Counted from the stretch's first letter, positions 36,601 to 46,094 are shown. The stretch: 64,000 nucleotides of DNA from Thermohalobaculum sp963700775 (GCA_963700775.1 CAVOYU010000010.1:1-64000), one strand, 5' to 3'. Translations and numbers: made by a program. The notes: generated by a model from the sequence alone, not told the origin.

Positions 36601-37824
36601 ATGACCCCGTCGCCCGACATCGAGGCTCCAGACATTCGGGCGCCCGACATCCGGCCACCCGGGATCGCACCGGACGAATACGCCGGGCGCCGCCGCCGCG
36701 CCGCTGCACTGGCTGCGGAGGCGGGTCTCGCGGGCCTGTTGGTCTGCTCCCGTGGCGGCGGCACTCTCGATCGTTATGGCGATGTGTTCTATCTGACCGG
36801 CCATTACACCTCGTTCCCCTACATCCCCGACCTCCCCGGCGCCTGGTCCGCGCGGGCCCACGCCTTTGCGCTGGTGTCGGCCGATGGCGGCTGCCGGCTG
36901 GTGACAGACGGGGCCGAGGACGGCCGCACCGCCATGCCCGAAGGCGAGATCATCCGCGGCGACGACGTGATCGCCTGCGTGGCGGACGGGATGCGGTGCC
37001 TGCGGCTCTCGGCGGGCGAGGTGGGCCTGGTCGGTGGCGACGTTCTGCCGGTGGCCGTCCACACTGCGATTTCGGAGCGCCTGTCCGGCATCCGGTGGCG
37101 CGATGCCCAGCCGATCCTCGCAGGGCTGCGCGCTGTGAAGTCGCCGGCCGAGATCGCGCTCCTGCGCCGCGCCTCCGCCCTCGGCTCGCGGGCGACCGAG
37201 GCGATGATGCGGGCGGCCCTGCCCGGCGCCAGTCATGGCGACGTGGTGGCAGCCGGGATGGATATCCTCGCCCCCGCCGGCGCCGCGCTCTACAACAGCT
37301 TCATGGCCTCGGGGCGCGGCGGCGACGATCCTGTGCTCAACCGCCGGAACTTCCCTACCTGGGGGTCGCCCGAGAAGCTGGAGGAGGGCCAGTGGTTCCG
37401 GGTCGGCCTCTCCGGCGTTCTCGACGGCTACTATTTCGACCACTCCCGGTCGAAGCCGATCGGCCCGCCCACCAACCGGCAGGTCGAGCTGTTCGAGGCC
37501 GCCATCGAGATCGTCGAATCGGCCATCGCGGCAATCCGGCCCGGAGCGACGGCCGAACAGGTGGCTGCCGCCGGCCTCGCCCGGCAGGCGGCGCTAGGCT
37601 ACCCGAATGACGGGGTCTTCTCCGGCCTCGGCCACGGGGTCGGCCTCGGCTGGGATTCGCCCTGGCTCGCGCCCGGTGACACCACAGTCATCGCGCCCGG
37701 CATGGTGCTCTGTGTCGAGCGGACGATCCGCAAGGACGGCTATCTGGGCGATTTCGAGGAGACTGTCATCGTCACGGAAGACGGCTGCGAGAAGATCACT
37801 GATGCGAAGGTCAGATGGTGGTAG
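36601..37824 (+). CDS. M24 family peptidase/creatinase-like protein
   Basis: 407 residues. Residues 1-25 repeat the unit APDIR. The creatinase N-domain follows to ~175, then the pita-bread fold. Metal-ligand positions: the first Asp is replaced (VGLSGVLDGYYFDHSRS has Leu/Ser where DxG is usual), the second Asp is D280, GLGHGVGLGWD supplies the His, and CVERTIRKDG and GDFEETVIVTED supply both Glu residues. With one metal Asp gone it may work like creatinase (metal-free) or with one metal ion. Promoter region shared with the divergent EamA gene. Confidence 0.75.
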   Translation: MTPSPDIEAPDIRAPDIRPPGIAPDEYAGRRRRAAALAAEAGLAGLLVCSRGGGTLDRYGDVFYLTGHYTSFPYIPDLPGAWSARAHAFALVSADGGCRLVTDGAEDGRTAMPEGEIIRGDDVIACVADGMRCLRLSAGEVGLVGGDVLPVAVHTAISERLSGIRWRDAQPILAGLRAVKSPAEIALLRRASALGSRATEAMMRAALPGASHGDVVAAGMDILAPAGAALYNSFMASGRGGDDPVLNRRNFPTWGSPEKLEEGQWFRVGLSGVLDGYYFDHSRSKPIGPPTNRQVELFEAAIEIVESAIAAIRPGATAEQVAAAGLARQAALGYPNDGVFSGLGHGVGLGWDSPWLAPGDTTVIAPGMVLCVERTIRKDGYLGDFEETVIVTEDGCEKITDAKVRWW

Positions 37825-37863
37825 CGGGGCCGGTGGCTCTCCGAGCAAGCGACGCCGGCACGG

Positions 37864-38313
37864 TCATTCGAGCCCCAGCCGCTCGGCCACCCGCTGGCGC
37901 GCGAGCCCGGCGTCCTGGTCCTCGATGTGCAACAACCCGCAGAGCTTCCGGATCAGCGCGTTCTCGTGCATCTCGCGCACCCCGTCCGCGTAGACGACCT
38001 CCCAGAGCGCCTCGACCACGCCGATGCGCTCGTCAAAGGGTACGGCATCCTTCACGGCACGGGTGAAACGCACGAGGTCCACCGCGCTCGCCTGCGCCGC
38101 CTCGCCCTCCGCGCGCAGCGCGGCGACGTCCTGCGCGGACAGTCCATAGCGCGAAGCCAGCGCCCGGTCGATCTGCACGCGCTCCGCGTCCCCGTAGTCG
38201 CCGTCGGCGCGTGCCGTCTCGACCAGCAGCGCGGCAAGCGCCGTCCGGGCGTCCTCCGAGGCGATGGATCCCCCCGCCTCGACCGCAAGAAGCATCCGCA
38301 TGAATCTCAACAT
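37864..38313 (-). CDS. TerB family protein
   Basis: 149 residues from ATG 38313. All-helical TerB-like fold with acidic signature residues: ARTALAALLVETARADGDYG and ALWEVVYADGVREMHENALI. TerB-like proteins are found in tellurite and stress clusters and as stand-alone genes, as here. No other ter gene is present. Confidence 0.78.
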   Translation of the reverse strand: MLRFMRMLLAVEAGGSIASEDARTALAALLVETARADGDYGDAERVQIDRALASRYGLSAQDVAALRAEGEAAQASAVDLVRFTRAVKDAVPFDERIGVVEALWEVVYADGVREMHENALIRKLCGLLHIEDQDAGLARQRVAERLGLE

Positions 38314-38454
38314 TCCTGCAATATAACCAGCCAGCCCATCGGATCGAGCGACAATGTCGCGGCACTTCACCTTGCCATCGTCCGGCATTTCAGGCTTTAC
38401 ATCGCACACTCCGCTCCCCAACCGGCGGAGCCGCACCTGCGACACGAGGCCCGG

Positions 38455-39306
38455 ATGACAAGCGCCAAGCCTGAGACCGTCACCATCGGCCCAGTCCGTG
38501 TCGGCAACGACCTGCCCTTCGTGCTGATCTCGGGTCCCTGCCAGGCCGAGAGCGTGCAGCATTCCCTCGACATCGCCAGTACCCTGTCCGGACTCTGCGC
38601 CGCGCGCGGCATCGGGCTGATCTTCAAGGCCTCGTACGACAAGGCCAACCGCACCTCGCTCGGCGGCAAACGCGGGCTCGGCATGGAGGCGGGGCTCGAA
38701 TGTCTCGCCGAGGTGCGCCGGCAGGTCGGCTGCCCGGTCCTGACCGACGTGCACGAGCCCGGCCACTGCGCGCCCGCAGCCGCGGCCGTGGACGTGCTGC
38801 AGATCCCGGCGTTCCTCTGCCGCCAGACCGACCTACTGATTGCGGCGGGCGCCACCGGCAAGGCGGTCAACATCAAGAAGGGCCAGTTCCTGGCGCCTTG
38901 GGACATGGCCAACGTCGCCGCCAAGGTTGCCTCGACGGGAAACCGGAAAATCACACTGTGCGAACGGGGTACGACCTTCGGCTACAACACGCTGGTAACC
39001 GATTTCCGCAGCCTGCCGACAATGGCGCAGACCGGCTGGCCGGTGATCTTCGACGCAACCCATTCGGTGCAGCAGCCGGGCGGACTCGGGGGCGCCTCGG
39101 GCGGGCAGCGGGAATTCGCGCCTGTCCTGGCGCGCGCCGCGGCCGCCGTAGGTGTGGCTGGCTTCTTCATCGAGACCCATCCGGACCCGGAGAATGCTCC
39201 CTCGGACGGGCCGAACATGATCCCGCTCGACCGCATGGGCGAGTTGCTGGACACACTCATCGACTTCGACAGGGTCGCCAAGGCGCGGCCGGTAATCCTC
39301 GACTGA
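38455..39306 (+). CDS. kdsA: 3-deoxy-8-phosphooctulonate synthase
   Basis: Condenses PEP with arabinose-5-phosphate, the first committed step toward Kdo. 283 residues starting MTSAKPETVTIGPVRVG. Family motifs: FVLISGPCQAES, FKASYDKANRTSLGG, PVLTDVHEPGHC, CRQTDLLIAAGATGKAVN, IFDATHSVQQPGG. Full length. Divergent from terB. The presence of kdsA and kdsB confirms a lipopolysaccharide-bearing Gram-negative host for this half of the window. Confidence 0.96.
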   Translation: MTSAKPETVTIGPVRVGNDLPFVLISGPCQAESVQHSLDIASTLSGLCAARGIGLIFKASYDKANRTSLGGKRGLGMEAGLECLAEVRRQVGCPVLTDVHEPGHCAPAAAAVDVLQIPAFLCRQTDLLIAAGATGKAVNIKKGQFLAPWDMANVAAKVASTGNRKITLCERGTTFGYNTLVTDFRSLPTMAQTGWPVIFDATHSVQQPGGLGGASGGQREFAPVLARAAAAVGVAGFFIETHPDPENAPSDGPNMIPLDRMGELLDTLIDFDRVAKARPVILD

Positions 39307-39331
39307 CCTCACACATCCCGGAGTTTCCCTG

Positions 39332-40834
39332 ATGGCCTTTCCCAAGCCGCTGACGACCGTGACCCAGAACGACTGGGACAGCCTCAGCCTGCCGATGGTG
39401 AAGCCGACGGGCTTCCGCGAGTACGACGCCCGCTGGCGTTTTCCCGAGGAGATCAACCTGCTCGGAATCCAGGCGCTTGGCCTCGGCCTGGCGACCCAGC
39501 TTCACGAGGCGGGCCTGCCGCCGGTGGTCGTCGTCGGCAACGACTTCCGCTCCTACTCGCTCTCGATCAAGCAGGCTCTTACCATCGGCCTGATGATGGG
39601 CGGCGCCGAGGTGCGCGACATCGGACCGGCGGTGAGCCCGATGGCCTATTTCGCCCAGTTCGACCTCGACGCCCAGGCCGTGGCGATGGTGACGGCGAGC
39701 CACAATCCGAACGGCTGGACCGGGGTCAAGATGGGCATGCAGCGCCCGTTGACCCACGGGCCGGACGAGATGGGCCGGTTGAAGCAGATCGTCCTCGAGG
39801 GGCTAGGCCAGCCCCGCGACGGCGGCCGCTTCGTTCGCGTTGAGGGCATGCGGGCGCGCTACATCGACGACCTGGTGGGCGACTTTCGGCTGTCACGTCC
39901 CCTGAAGGTGGTCTGCGCAACCGGTAACGGCACCGCAGGCGCCTTCGCGCCCGAGGTCCTGACGCGGATCGGCGCCGAAGTGGTGCCGCTCCACAACGAG
40001 CTCGACTACAACTTCCCCAACTACAACCCGAACCCCGAGGCGATGGAGATGCTGCATGACATGGCGGATGCCGTGCGTGCCTCCGGCGCCGATCTCGCGC
40101 TCGGCTTCGACGGCGACGGCGACCGCTGCGGTGTGGTCGACGACGAGGGCGAGGAGATTTTTGCCGACAAGATGGGGGTGATCCTCGCCCGCGACCTGGT
40201 GCGGCTCTATCCGGGCGCAACCTTCGTCGCCGACGTGAAATCGACCGGCCTCTTCGCCTCCGACCCGGCGCTGATCGCCGCCGGAGCCAAGGCCGACTAC
40301 TGGAAAACCGGCCACAGCTACATGAAGCGACGCGTGCATGAGCTTGGTGCGCTAGCCGGATTCGAAAAATCCGGCCACTATTTCCTAGCCGGCCCGATCG
40401 GGCGCGGCTACGATTGCGGCATGCGGGTCGCAGTCGAGGTCTGCAAGCTGATGGACCGCAATCCGGGCAAGTCGCTCTCGGATCTGCGCCGCGCCCTGCC
40501 CCGGACCTGGGCGACCCCGACCATGTCGCCCTGGTGCGCCGACGAGGAGAAGTACGGGGTCATCGATCGGCTGGTCGCCCGGCTCGTGGCGATGGGTGAG
40601 GCGGGCGAGAACCTGGGGCCGCTGAAGATCGACCGGGTGATCACGGTCAACGGCGCCCGGGTGATGCTTGAAGGCGGTGCCTGGGCGCTGGTGCGCGCCT
40701 CGTCCAACACGCCCAATCTGGTCGTGGTCTGCGAGAGCCCGACCTCCGAGGCCGAGCTTCGCGAGGTGTTCGGCGCTCTCGACGCGGTAATCCGTGCCGA
40801 GCCTTCGGTCGGCGATTACGATCAGACCTTCTGA
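39332..40834 (+). CDS. Phosphomannomutase/phosphoglucomutase
   Basis: 500 residues, four-domain alpha-D-phosphohexomutase. Phosphoserine loop TASHNPNGWTG (Ser123), metal loop GFDGDGDRCGVVD, sugar loop KTGHSYMKRRVHE with ALAGFEKSGHYF, and a C-terminal phosphate-binding RASSNTPNLVV. This is the AlgC/ManB type and supplies mannose-1-P or glucose-1-P, the latter feeding galU just downstream on the other strand. It follows kdsA by 25 bases. Confidence 0.92.
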   Translation: MAFPKPLTTVTQNDWDSLSLPMVKPTGFREYDARWRFPEEINLLGIQALGLGLATQLHEAGLPPVVVVGNDFRSYSLSIKQALTIGLMMGGAEVRDIGPAVSPMAYFAQFDLDAQAVAMVTASHNPNGWTGVKMGMQRPLTHGPDEMGRLKQIVLEGLGQPRDGGRFVRVEGMRARYIDDLVGDFRLSRPLKVVCATGNGTAGAFAPEVLTRIGAEVVPLHNELDYNFPNYNPNPEAMEMLHDMADAVRASGADLALGFDGDGDRCGVVDDEGEEIFADKMGVILARDLVRLYPGATFVADVKSTGLFASDPALIAAGAKADYWKTGHSYMKRRVHELGALAGFEKSGHYFLAGPIGRGYDCGMRVAVEVCKLMDRNPGKSLSDLRRALPRTWATPTMSPWCADEEKYGVIDRLVARLVAMGEAGENLGPLKIDRVITVNGARVMLEGGAWALVRASSNTPNLVVVCESPTSEAELREVFGALDAVIRAEPSVGDYDQTF

Positions 40835-40903
40835 TCCCGAGACATCAAGGCCGGATCCGCCGGGGAACGGCGTGGGTCTTGGCTCAGCAGCGCCGGCCGC
40901 CGA

Positions 40904-41809
40904 TCACGCCCGCGAAAGAACCTTGGACTTCTCGACCAGCGCCCTGAGATAGCGCCCGAATTCCGGCCCGAGGTCCGGCCGGTCGAGAGCGAAGGCGACT
41001 GTCGCCTCGAGGAAGCCGGATTTCGAGCCGCAATCGAACCGCTTGCCCTGGAACCGGTAGCCATGCACCGGGGCTCCCGCGGCCGCCTGCTCGTTGATCG
41101 CGTCGGTAAGCTGAATCTCACCGCCGCGTCCGAATTTCATCCGGCCGAGCAAGGTCATCACCTCGGACGACAGGATATACCTGCCGATCACCGCGACGTT
41201 CGAGGGCGCAACCTCGGGCGCCGGCTTCTCGACCAGGCCGGATGCCCGGATCAGTGGACCGGACTCGCTCCTGATCTCGAGGGCGCCGTAGTTGCGGATC
41301 TGATCGCGGGAGACGTCCATCGCGGCGACCATGCAGCCCTCGCCGCCGGCCGCTTCGTATGCATCGACCATCTGCTTCAGGCAGGGCGTATCGGCGGCGA
41401 TCACGTCGTCCGGCAGCAGCACGGCAAAGGGCTCGTCGCCAACCAGGCCGCGCGCGCACCAGACCGCGTGGCCGAGGCCCAGAGCCTCCTGCTGACGGAC
41501 ATAGGCGATCGCGCCGGACGGCATGGTCGCATTGTGCACCTCGGCCAGAAGATCCTCCTTGCCTTTCTGCTCGAGTTCGCGCTCGAGCAGCGGCGCACGG
41601 TCAAAATAATCCTCGAGCGCGCTCTTCCCCCGCGCGGTCACGAAGATGAACTCCTCGATCCCGGCGGCGCGCGCCTCGTCGATGGCATACTGGATCAGCG
41701 GCCGGTCGACCAGCGGCAGCATCTCCTTCGGCATTGACTTCGTGGCTGGCAGAAACCGGGTGCCAAGTCCGGCAACCGGAAAAACGGCCGTGCGAATTTT
41801 CTTGCTCAA
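40904..41809 (-). CDS. galU: UTP-glucose-1-phosphate uridylyltransferase
   Basis: Makes UDP-glucose. About 301 residues, nucleotide-binding signature FPVAGLGTRFLPATKSMPKE. I place the start at TTG 41809 (Leu-Ser-Lys-Lys-Ile-Arg) because GGAGGGTGAC lies directly before it. A GTG 15 bases farther upstream would need the ribosome site inside a stable hairpin. Its product feeds the UDP-glucuronate made for the epimerase at 34.5 kb; a dehydrogenase for the middle step is not in the window. Confidence 0.93.
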   Translation of the reverse strand: MSKKIRTAVFPVAGLGTRFLPATKSMPKEMLPLVDRPLIQYAIDEARAAGIEEFIFVTARGKSALEDYFDRAPLLERELEQKGKEDLLAEVHNATMPSGAIAYVRQQEALGLGHAVWCARGLVGDEPFAVLLPDDVIAADTPCLKQMVDAYEAAGGEGCMVAAMDVSRDQIRNYGALEIRSESGPLIRASGLVEKPAPEVAPSNVAVIGRYILSSEVMTLLGRMKFGRGGEIQLTDAINEQAAAGAPVHGYRFQGKRFDCGSKSGFLEATVAFALDRPDLGPEFGRYLRALVEKSKVLSRA

Positions 41810-41825
41810 GTCACCCTCCAGCACA

Positions 41826-41848
41826 GTCCCGCTCCGGCGGAGCGGGAC
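41826..41848. terminator. Hairpin between kdsB and galU
   Basis: GTCCCGCTCC pairs perfectly with GGAGCGGGAC across a GGC loop. It lacks a T-run on the minus strand, so it is not a clear intrinsic terminator. It sits just before the galU ribosome site and just after a possible -10 (TATACT, 41864-41869), so it would lie in the galU leader. Confidence 0.4.
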
Positions 41849-41906
41849 AAGCTACCCTTGCGCAGTATAGCATATAAATTTCCGTTAGGGCGGGATTAAG
41901 GCGTGC

Positions 41907-42707
41907 TCAGACGGTGCCGCGCTCGGTAAGCACCCGCTCGATACGTGGCACGTCTTCCGGGTTGTTCAGCTCCCAGAAATGAGCGCCGCGGGCGTCGACC
42001 TCGACGCAATCGACCTCGCCGCCATTCTCCATGAATCGCAGCTGCTCGAGCCCCTCCCAGCGCTCGAGCGGGCCGGGCGTCATGCGGGGATAGGCCCGCA
42101 GCGCGGCCGGCCGGTAGGCGTAGACGCCAACATGGTGAAAGACCGGGCAAACCTCGTCCGACCGAAGCGCGCGTCCGGTATAGGGCAGCACTTCCTTCGA
42201 GAAGTAGAGCGCGCGGCCCCGGGCGTCGAAGACGGCGGTCGTCGCGCCCACCCGGCCGGCGCGGCGGTCGGCCAGAAAGCTCTCCATCGCCTGGGCGTCG
42301 CAGCGCAGCACCGGCGTGGCGACGCCGATTTCGGGCTGATTCCTCATCGCCGCGACCAGCGCCTCGACGAACCAGGGCGGCGTCAGCGGCGCATCGCCCT
42401 GAAGGTTGACGACGATCTCGATCCCGTCGCCGAGGCCGGCGAGCGCCTCGGCGCAGCGCTCGGTGCCGTTGGCGCAGTCCGGCGAAGTCATCGCCACCTC
42501 GGCGCCGAAACCCTGTGCCTCCGCTTCGATCCGCGCGTCGTCGGTGGCAACGACCACCCTGTCGATCCCGGAGACCAGGCAGGCCGCGTCCCAGGTGCGC
42601 CGGATCAGGCTCCGGCTCTCACCCGTCGCGCCCTGGAGCGGTGCCAGGGATTTGCCGGGAAAGCGGGTCGAACCGTAACGCGACGGGATGATGACGCAGA
42701 CGCTCAT
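41907..42707 (-). CDS. kdsB: 3-deoxy-manno-octulosonate cytidylyltransferase
   Basis: Activates Kdo as CMP-Kdo for lipid A core assembly. 266 residues; begins MSVCVIIPSRYGSTRFPGKS, with QGDAPLTPPWFVEALVAA and YFSKEVLPY. Its start overlaps the cysQ stop by 4 bases (ATGA), so the two are co-transcribed. Confidence 0.95.
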   Translation of the reverse strand: MSVCVIIPSRYGSTRFPGKSLAPLQGATGESRSLIRRTWDAACLVSGIDRVVVATDDARIEAEAQGFGAEVAMTSPDCANGTERCAEALAGLGDGIEIVVNLQGDAPLTPPWFVEALVAAMRNQPEIGVATPVLRCDAQAMESFLADRRAGRVGATTAVFDARGRALYFSKEVLPYTGRALRSDEVCPVFHHVGVYAYRPAALRAYPRMTPGPLERWEGLEQLRFMENGGEVDCVEVDARGAHFWELNNPEDVPRIERVLTERGTV

Positions 42708-43546
42708 ACGCCTGCTCCCGGCCCGGTCGCCGCGGCCGCGGCGGGAACGAGCTCGACACCCGGCGCCAGTGCAAGGAAGAACGGGTTCTCGAAACCGCTC
42801 TTGCCGTATCCGAGGGGCCGGTGGTCGTCAAAGCGCAGCACCCTGCCCCCGGCCGCCAGCAGCACAGCCTGCCCCGCCGCGGTGTCCCACTCCATGGTCC
42901 GGCCGAGCCGCGGGTAGAGATCAGCCTCGCCGGCGGCGATCAAGCAGAACTTCAGCGACGAACCGGCGCTGCGGAAATCGGCGACCCGGTAGCGGGCGAT
43001 ATAGTCATCGGTCGCCTTGTCCCGGTGCGATTTCGAGGCGACCACCACAAGCGCGTCGTTGTCGGGCCGGCGCACCCGGATCGGCTTCGCCGAGCCGGCG
43101 ACCGGCGCGCCATCCGCCCCGATCTCCTCCTCCACCGCGCCACCTCCGGCGAGGCTGCGGAACATCCGGCCCCGGGCAGGGGCATAGACCACGCCCATGA
43201 CCGGCACACCGTCCTCGATCAGGGCGATGTTCACGGTGAACTCGCCGTTGCGGCTGAGAAATTCCTTGGTCCCGTCCAGCGGATCGACGAGGAAGAACCG
43301 CTTGTGCCCGGTCCCGGCATGGCTCGCGGCGCATTCCTCGGTCACCGCGTGAATTTCCGGGAAGGCCGCTCTCAGGCCTTCGCCGATCAGCCGGTCGGCA
43401 GCCAGGTCCGCCTCGGTCACGGGGCTCGCATCCGCCTTGGCGCGAGTGCCGAAATCCTCGCGGCCATAGACATCGAGAATTGCTCCGCCGGCCACCAGCG
43501 CGAGGTCGCGGATCACGGCTTCGATTTCGGTGGCTCTATCGGTCAT
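42704..43546 (-). CDS. cysQ: 3'(2'),5'-bisphosphate nucleotidase
   Basis: Removes the 3' phosphate from PAP formed in sulfate assimilation. 280 residues from ATG 43546 (MTDRATEIEAVIRDL). FIG superfamily metal sites: DPLDGTKEFLSRNGEF, the Glu-Glu pair in AVTEECAAS and the C-terminal MEWDTAAGQAVL. Overlaps kdsB by 4 bases. Longer in-frame upstream extension is antisense to hisD and is not real. Confidence 0.93.
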   Translation of the reverse strand: MTDRATEIEAVIRDLALVAGGAILDVYGREDFGTRAKADASPVTEADLAADRLIGEGLRAAFPEIHAVTEECAASHAGTGHKRFFLVDPLDGTKEFLSRNGEFTVNIALIEDGVPVMGVVYAPARGRMFRSLAGGGAVEEEIGADGAPVAGSAKPIRVRRPDNDALVVVASKSHRDKATDDYIARYRVADFRSAGSSLKFCLIAAGEADLYPRLGRTMEWDTAAGQAVLLAAGGRVLRFDDHRPLGYGKSGFENPFFLALAPGVELVPAAAAATGPGAGV

Positions 43547-43580
43547 CGATGGCAACTCCGGCAGCAAGCGGCAGGTTTCC

Positions 43581-43593
43581 CGCCTCTTAGGCG
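43581..43593. promoter_or_regulatory. Palindrome CGCCT-CT-TAGGCG between cysQ and hisD
   Basis: Inverted repeat in the divergent cysQ/hisD spacer. Its core differs at only two bases from an inverted repeat upstream of the protease gene (50592-50604). It is a candidate operator for an unknown regulator or a short hairpin. Confidence 0.3.
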
Positions 43594-43732
43594 GAACCGT
43601 TGGCAAAGGGAAGGGGCGCGGGGTTCCGCCCGAAGGTTCGTCCGATGCGGGCCGGGTTGTCTGCCCACCGCCACCCGAGTAAAGAGAGCCGGATTTGCCC
43701 ACCCCCCTTGCCGACCGCTCCGGGAGCCGCCG

Positions 43733-45040
43733 ATGCCCGTCACCCTGTCCCACGACCAGCCGGATTTCGAGGCCCGGTTCACGGCGCTGCTGGACGCCAA
43801 GCGCGAGGCCAGCGTCGATGTCGATGCTGTGGTCGCCGGGATCATCGCCGATGTCCGGCAGCGCGGCCTCGACGCGGTGATCGATCTGACGCGCCGCTTC
43901 GACAGGGTGGCCCTGACCGCGGAAACGCTCGCCTTCTCGCCGACGGAGATCGACACCGCCGTCGCCTCGGTTCCCCCGGCCGAGCGGGCGGCGCTGGAGC
44001 TGGCCGCGGAGCGCATCCGCGCCTATCACGAGCGGCAGCTCCCCCAGGATGCCGATTGGGAGGATGATGCCGGCATCCGCCTCGGCTGGCGCTGGACGGC
44101 GGTGGACGCGGCCGGGCTTTACGTCCCCGGCGGGCTCGCGAGCTATCCGTCCTCGGTGCTGATGAACGCGATCCCGGCCCAGGTCGCCGGCGTGCGTCGG
44201 CTGGTGATTTGCGCCCCGGCGCCAGACGGCAAACTCAACCCGCTGGTGCTGCTGGCGGCGCGGCTTTCCGGCATTGAGACCGTCTACCGGGTCGGTGGCG
44301 CCCAGGCGATTGCGGCCATGGCTTACGGCGCCGGGCCGATCCGGCCGGTGGACAAGATCACCGGCCCCGGCAACGCCTATGTTGCGGCGGCGAAGCGCCA
44401 GGTCTTCGGCAAGGTCGGCATCGACATGATCGCTGGGCCGTCCGAGATCCTGGTGATCGCCGACCGTGACAACGATCCGGACTGGGTCGCCATTGATCTG
44501 ATGAGCCAGGCCGAGCACGACGCCTCGGCGCAGTCGATCCTGGTCACCGACGACGCCGCCTTCGGCGTCCAGGTCAGCCGCGCGGTCGAGCGCCTGCTGC
44601 AGCGGCTGGAGCGCGCCGAGATCGCCGGCGAGAGCTGGCGAGAGTTCGGCGCGGTGATCGTCGCCCGCGACCTAGAGCAGGCGGCGGAGCTCTCGAACCG
44701 GGTCGCGCCGGAGCATCTCGAGCTTTGCGTCGCCGACCCGGAAGCGCTGCTGCCGCGCATCCGGCATGCCGGCGCCATCTTCCTCGGCGCCCATACGCCC
44801 GAGGCGATCGGCGACTATGTCGGCGGCCCTAACCACGTTCTGCCGACTGCCCGTTCGGCACGGTTTTCCTCCGGCCTCTCGGTGCTCGACTTCATGAAGC
44901 GCACCACGCTCGCGCGGGTCTCGCCGCGCGGCATGGCGGCGATCGGCCCTGCCGCCGAGACGCTGGCGATCTCCGAGGGGCTCGAGGCTCACGCGCTCTC
45001 GGTCCGCCGACGCCTGGACGCGCTGGAGGGCGGCGCATGA
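43733..45040 (+). CDS. hisD: Histidinol dehydrogenase
   Basis: Last two oxidations of histidine synthesis. 435 residues from ATG 43733 (MPVTLSHDQPDF). Family features: PGGLASYPSSVLMNAIPA, MAYGAGPIRPVDKITGPGNA, IAGPSEILVIAD and the active-site SQAEHDASAQSIL. The stop overlaps the next gene's ATG. First gene of a chain conserved in Alphaproteobacteria (hisD, UPF0262, phosphatase, infA, maf, rng). Confidence 0.96.
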   Translation: MPVTLSHDQPDFEARFTALLDAKREASVDVDAVVAGIIADVRQRGLDAVIDLTRRFDRVALTAETLAFSPTEIDTAVASVPPAERAALELAAERIRAYHERQLPQDADWEDDAGIRLGWRWTAVDAAGLYVPGGLASYPSSVLMNAIPAQVAGVRRLVICAPAPDGKLNPLVLLAARLSGIETVYRVGGAQAIAAMAYGAGPIRPVDKITGPGNAYVAAAKRQVFGKVGIDMIAGPSEILVIADRDNDPDWVAIDLMSQAEHDASAQSILVTDDAAFGVQVSRAVERLLQRLERAEIAGESWREFGAVIVARDLEQAAELSNRVAPEHLELCVADPEALLPRIRHAGAIFLGAHTPEAIGDYVGGPNHVLPTARSARFSSGLSVLDFMKRTTLARVSPRGMAAIGPAAETLAISEGLEAHALSVRRRLDALEGGA

Positions 45041-45534
45041 ACGCGTTTGCCGAGACCGACCGGCTGGCGAAGGTCCACCTCAACGAGGATCGCGCCCGTG
45101 CCCGCACGCCCGAGATCCAGCAGGAGCTCGACGTCGCCATCTACGACCTGATCGAGCGGAACTCCTTCCGCGTCGCCCAGCGCGAGGGCGGGCCGGCGCC
45201 GCGCGGTCCCTATGATCTCGGCATCGGCATGGTCGACCGGATGCTGGTGATGGAGGTGGCGACCGGAAGCGGCGAGCCGGTTGCGGCGCTGCATCTGTCG
45301 CTCTCGCCACTCCGCGGCGTGATCAAAGACTATTTCGCCATCTGCGAAAGCTACTACGACGCGGTCAAGCGCCTGCCACCCTCGCGGATCGAAGCCATCG
45401 ACATGGGCCGGCGCGGCATCCACGACGAGGGCGCACGCATCCTGACCGAGCGGCTGGAGGGCAAGGTCGAGACCGACCACGACACCGCCCGGCGGCTCTT
45501 CACGGTGATCTGCGCCCTGCAGTTCCGGGGCTGA
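45037..45534 (+). CDS. UPF0262 family protein
   Basis: 165 residues of an alphaproteobacterial family of unknown function: LAKVHLNEDRARARTPEIQQ, FRVAQREGGPAPRGPYDLGI, IKDYFAICESYYDAVKRL. Overlaps hisD by 4 bases; its conserved place after hisD supports the call. Confidence 0.88.
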   Translation: MNAFAETDRLAKVHLNEDRARARTPEIQQELDVAIYDLIERNSFRVAQREGGPAPRGPYDLGIGMVDRMLVMEVATGSGEPVAALHLSLSPLRGVIKDYFAICESYYDAVKRLPPSRIEAIDMGRRGIHDEGARILTERLEGKVETDHDTARRLFTVICALQFRG

Positions 45535-45536
45535 CC

Positions 45537-46010
45537 TTGGTCCAGTCCCGCCCAGGATCGGTACTGTTCTGCTGCGACCACAACGCCGTCCGCTCACCGA
45601 TGGCCGAGGGGCTGATGAAGCTCATGCACGGCAAGGAGGTGTTCGTGCAGTCGGCGGGGGTACACCACGACATGGAGGTCGATCCCTTCATGGTCGAAGT
45701 GGCGCGCGAGATCGGCATCGACCTCTCGCGCCACCGCGCCAAGAGCCTCGGCGAGATGGAGCAATGGGGCGACGACATGGGCTCCTACGACGTAGTCATC
45801 GCGCTCTCGCCCGCGTCCCAGCGCCGGGCGCTGGAGCTAACCCGGCACTATTCGATCGACGTCACCTACTGGCCGACCCTCGACCCGACCGGCATCGGCG
45901 AGACCCGCGAGCAGAAGCTCGACGCCTACCGCCAGACCCGAGACCAGCTTCGCCGGGCGATCATCGCGACATTCGGCCCCGGCGAGGGCGACGCCGGTCA
46001 AGACGCTTGA
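45537..46010 (+). CDS. Low-molecular-weight protein-tyrosine phosphatase
   Basis: 157 residues. Catalytic loop CX5R in LFCCDHNAVRSPMAEG (Cys13, Arg19) and general-acid Asp in the WPTLDPTGIGE region. TTG start at 45537, two bases after the UPF0262 stop; no ATG lies before the catalytic loop. In many alphaproteobacteria a phosphatase of this type sits in the same place. Substrate unknown. Confidence 0.85.
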   Translation: MVQSRPGSVLFCCDHNAVRSPMAEGLMKLMHGKEVFVQSAGVHHDMEVDPFMVEVAREIGIDLSRHRAKSLGEMEQWGDDMGSYDVVIALSPASQRRALELTRHYSIDVTYWPTLDPTGIGETREQKLDAYRQTRDQLRRAIIATFGPGEGDAGQDA

Positions 46011-46094
46011 AATGCCTCGCGTTCCGCTGCATGTTCCGCCGCAGTCCGGCGCCCCGGCACCGCGTGGCGCTGTTGCCCGTTTCACGGAGTTGGC

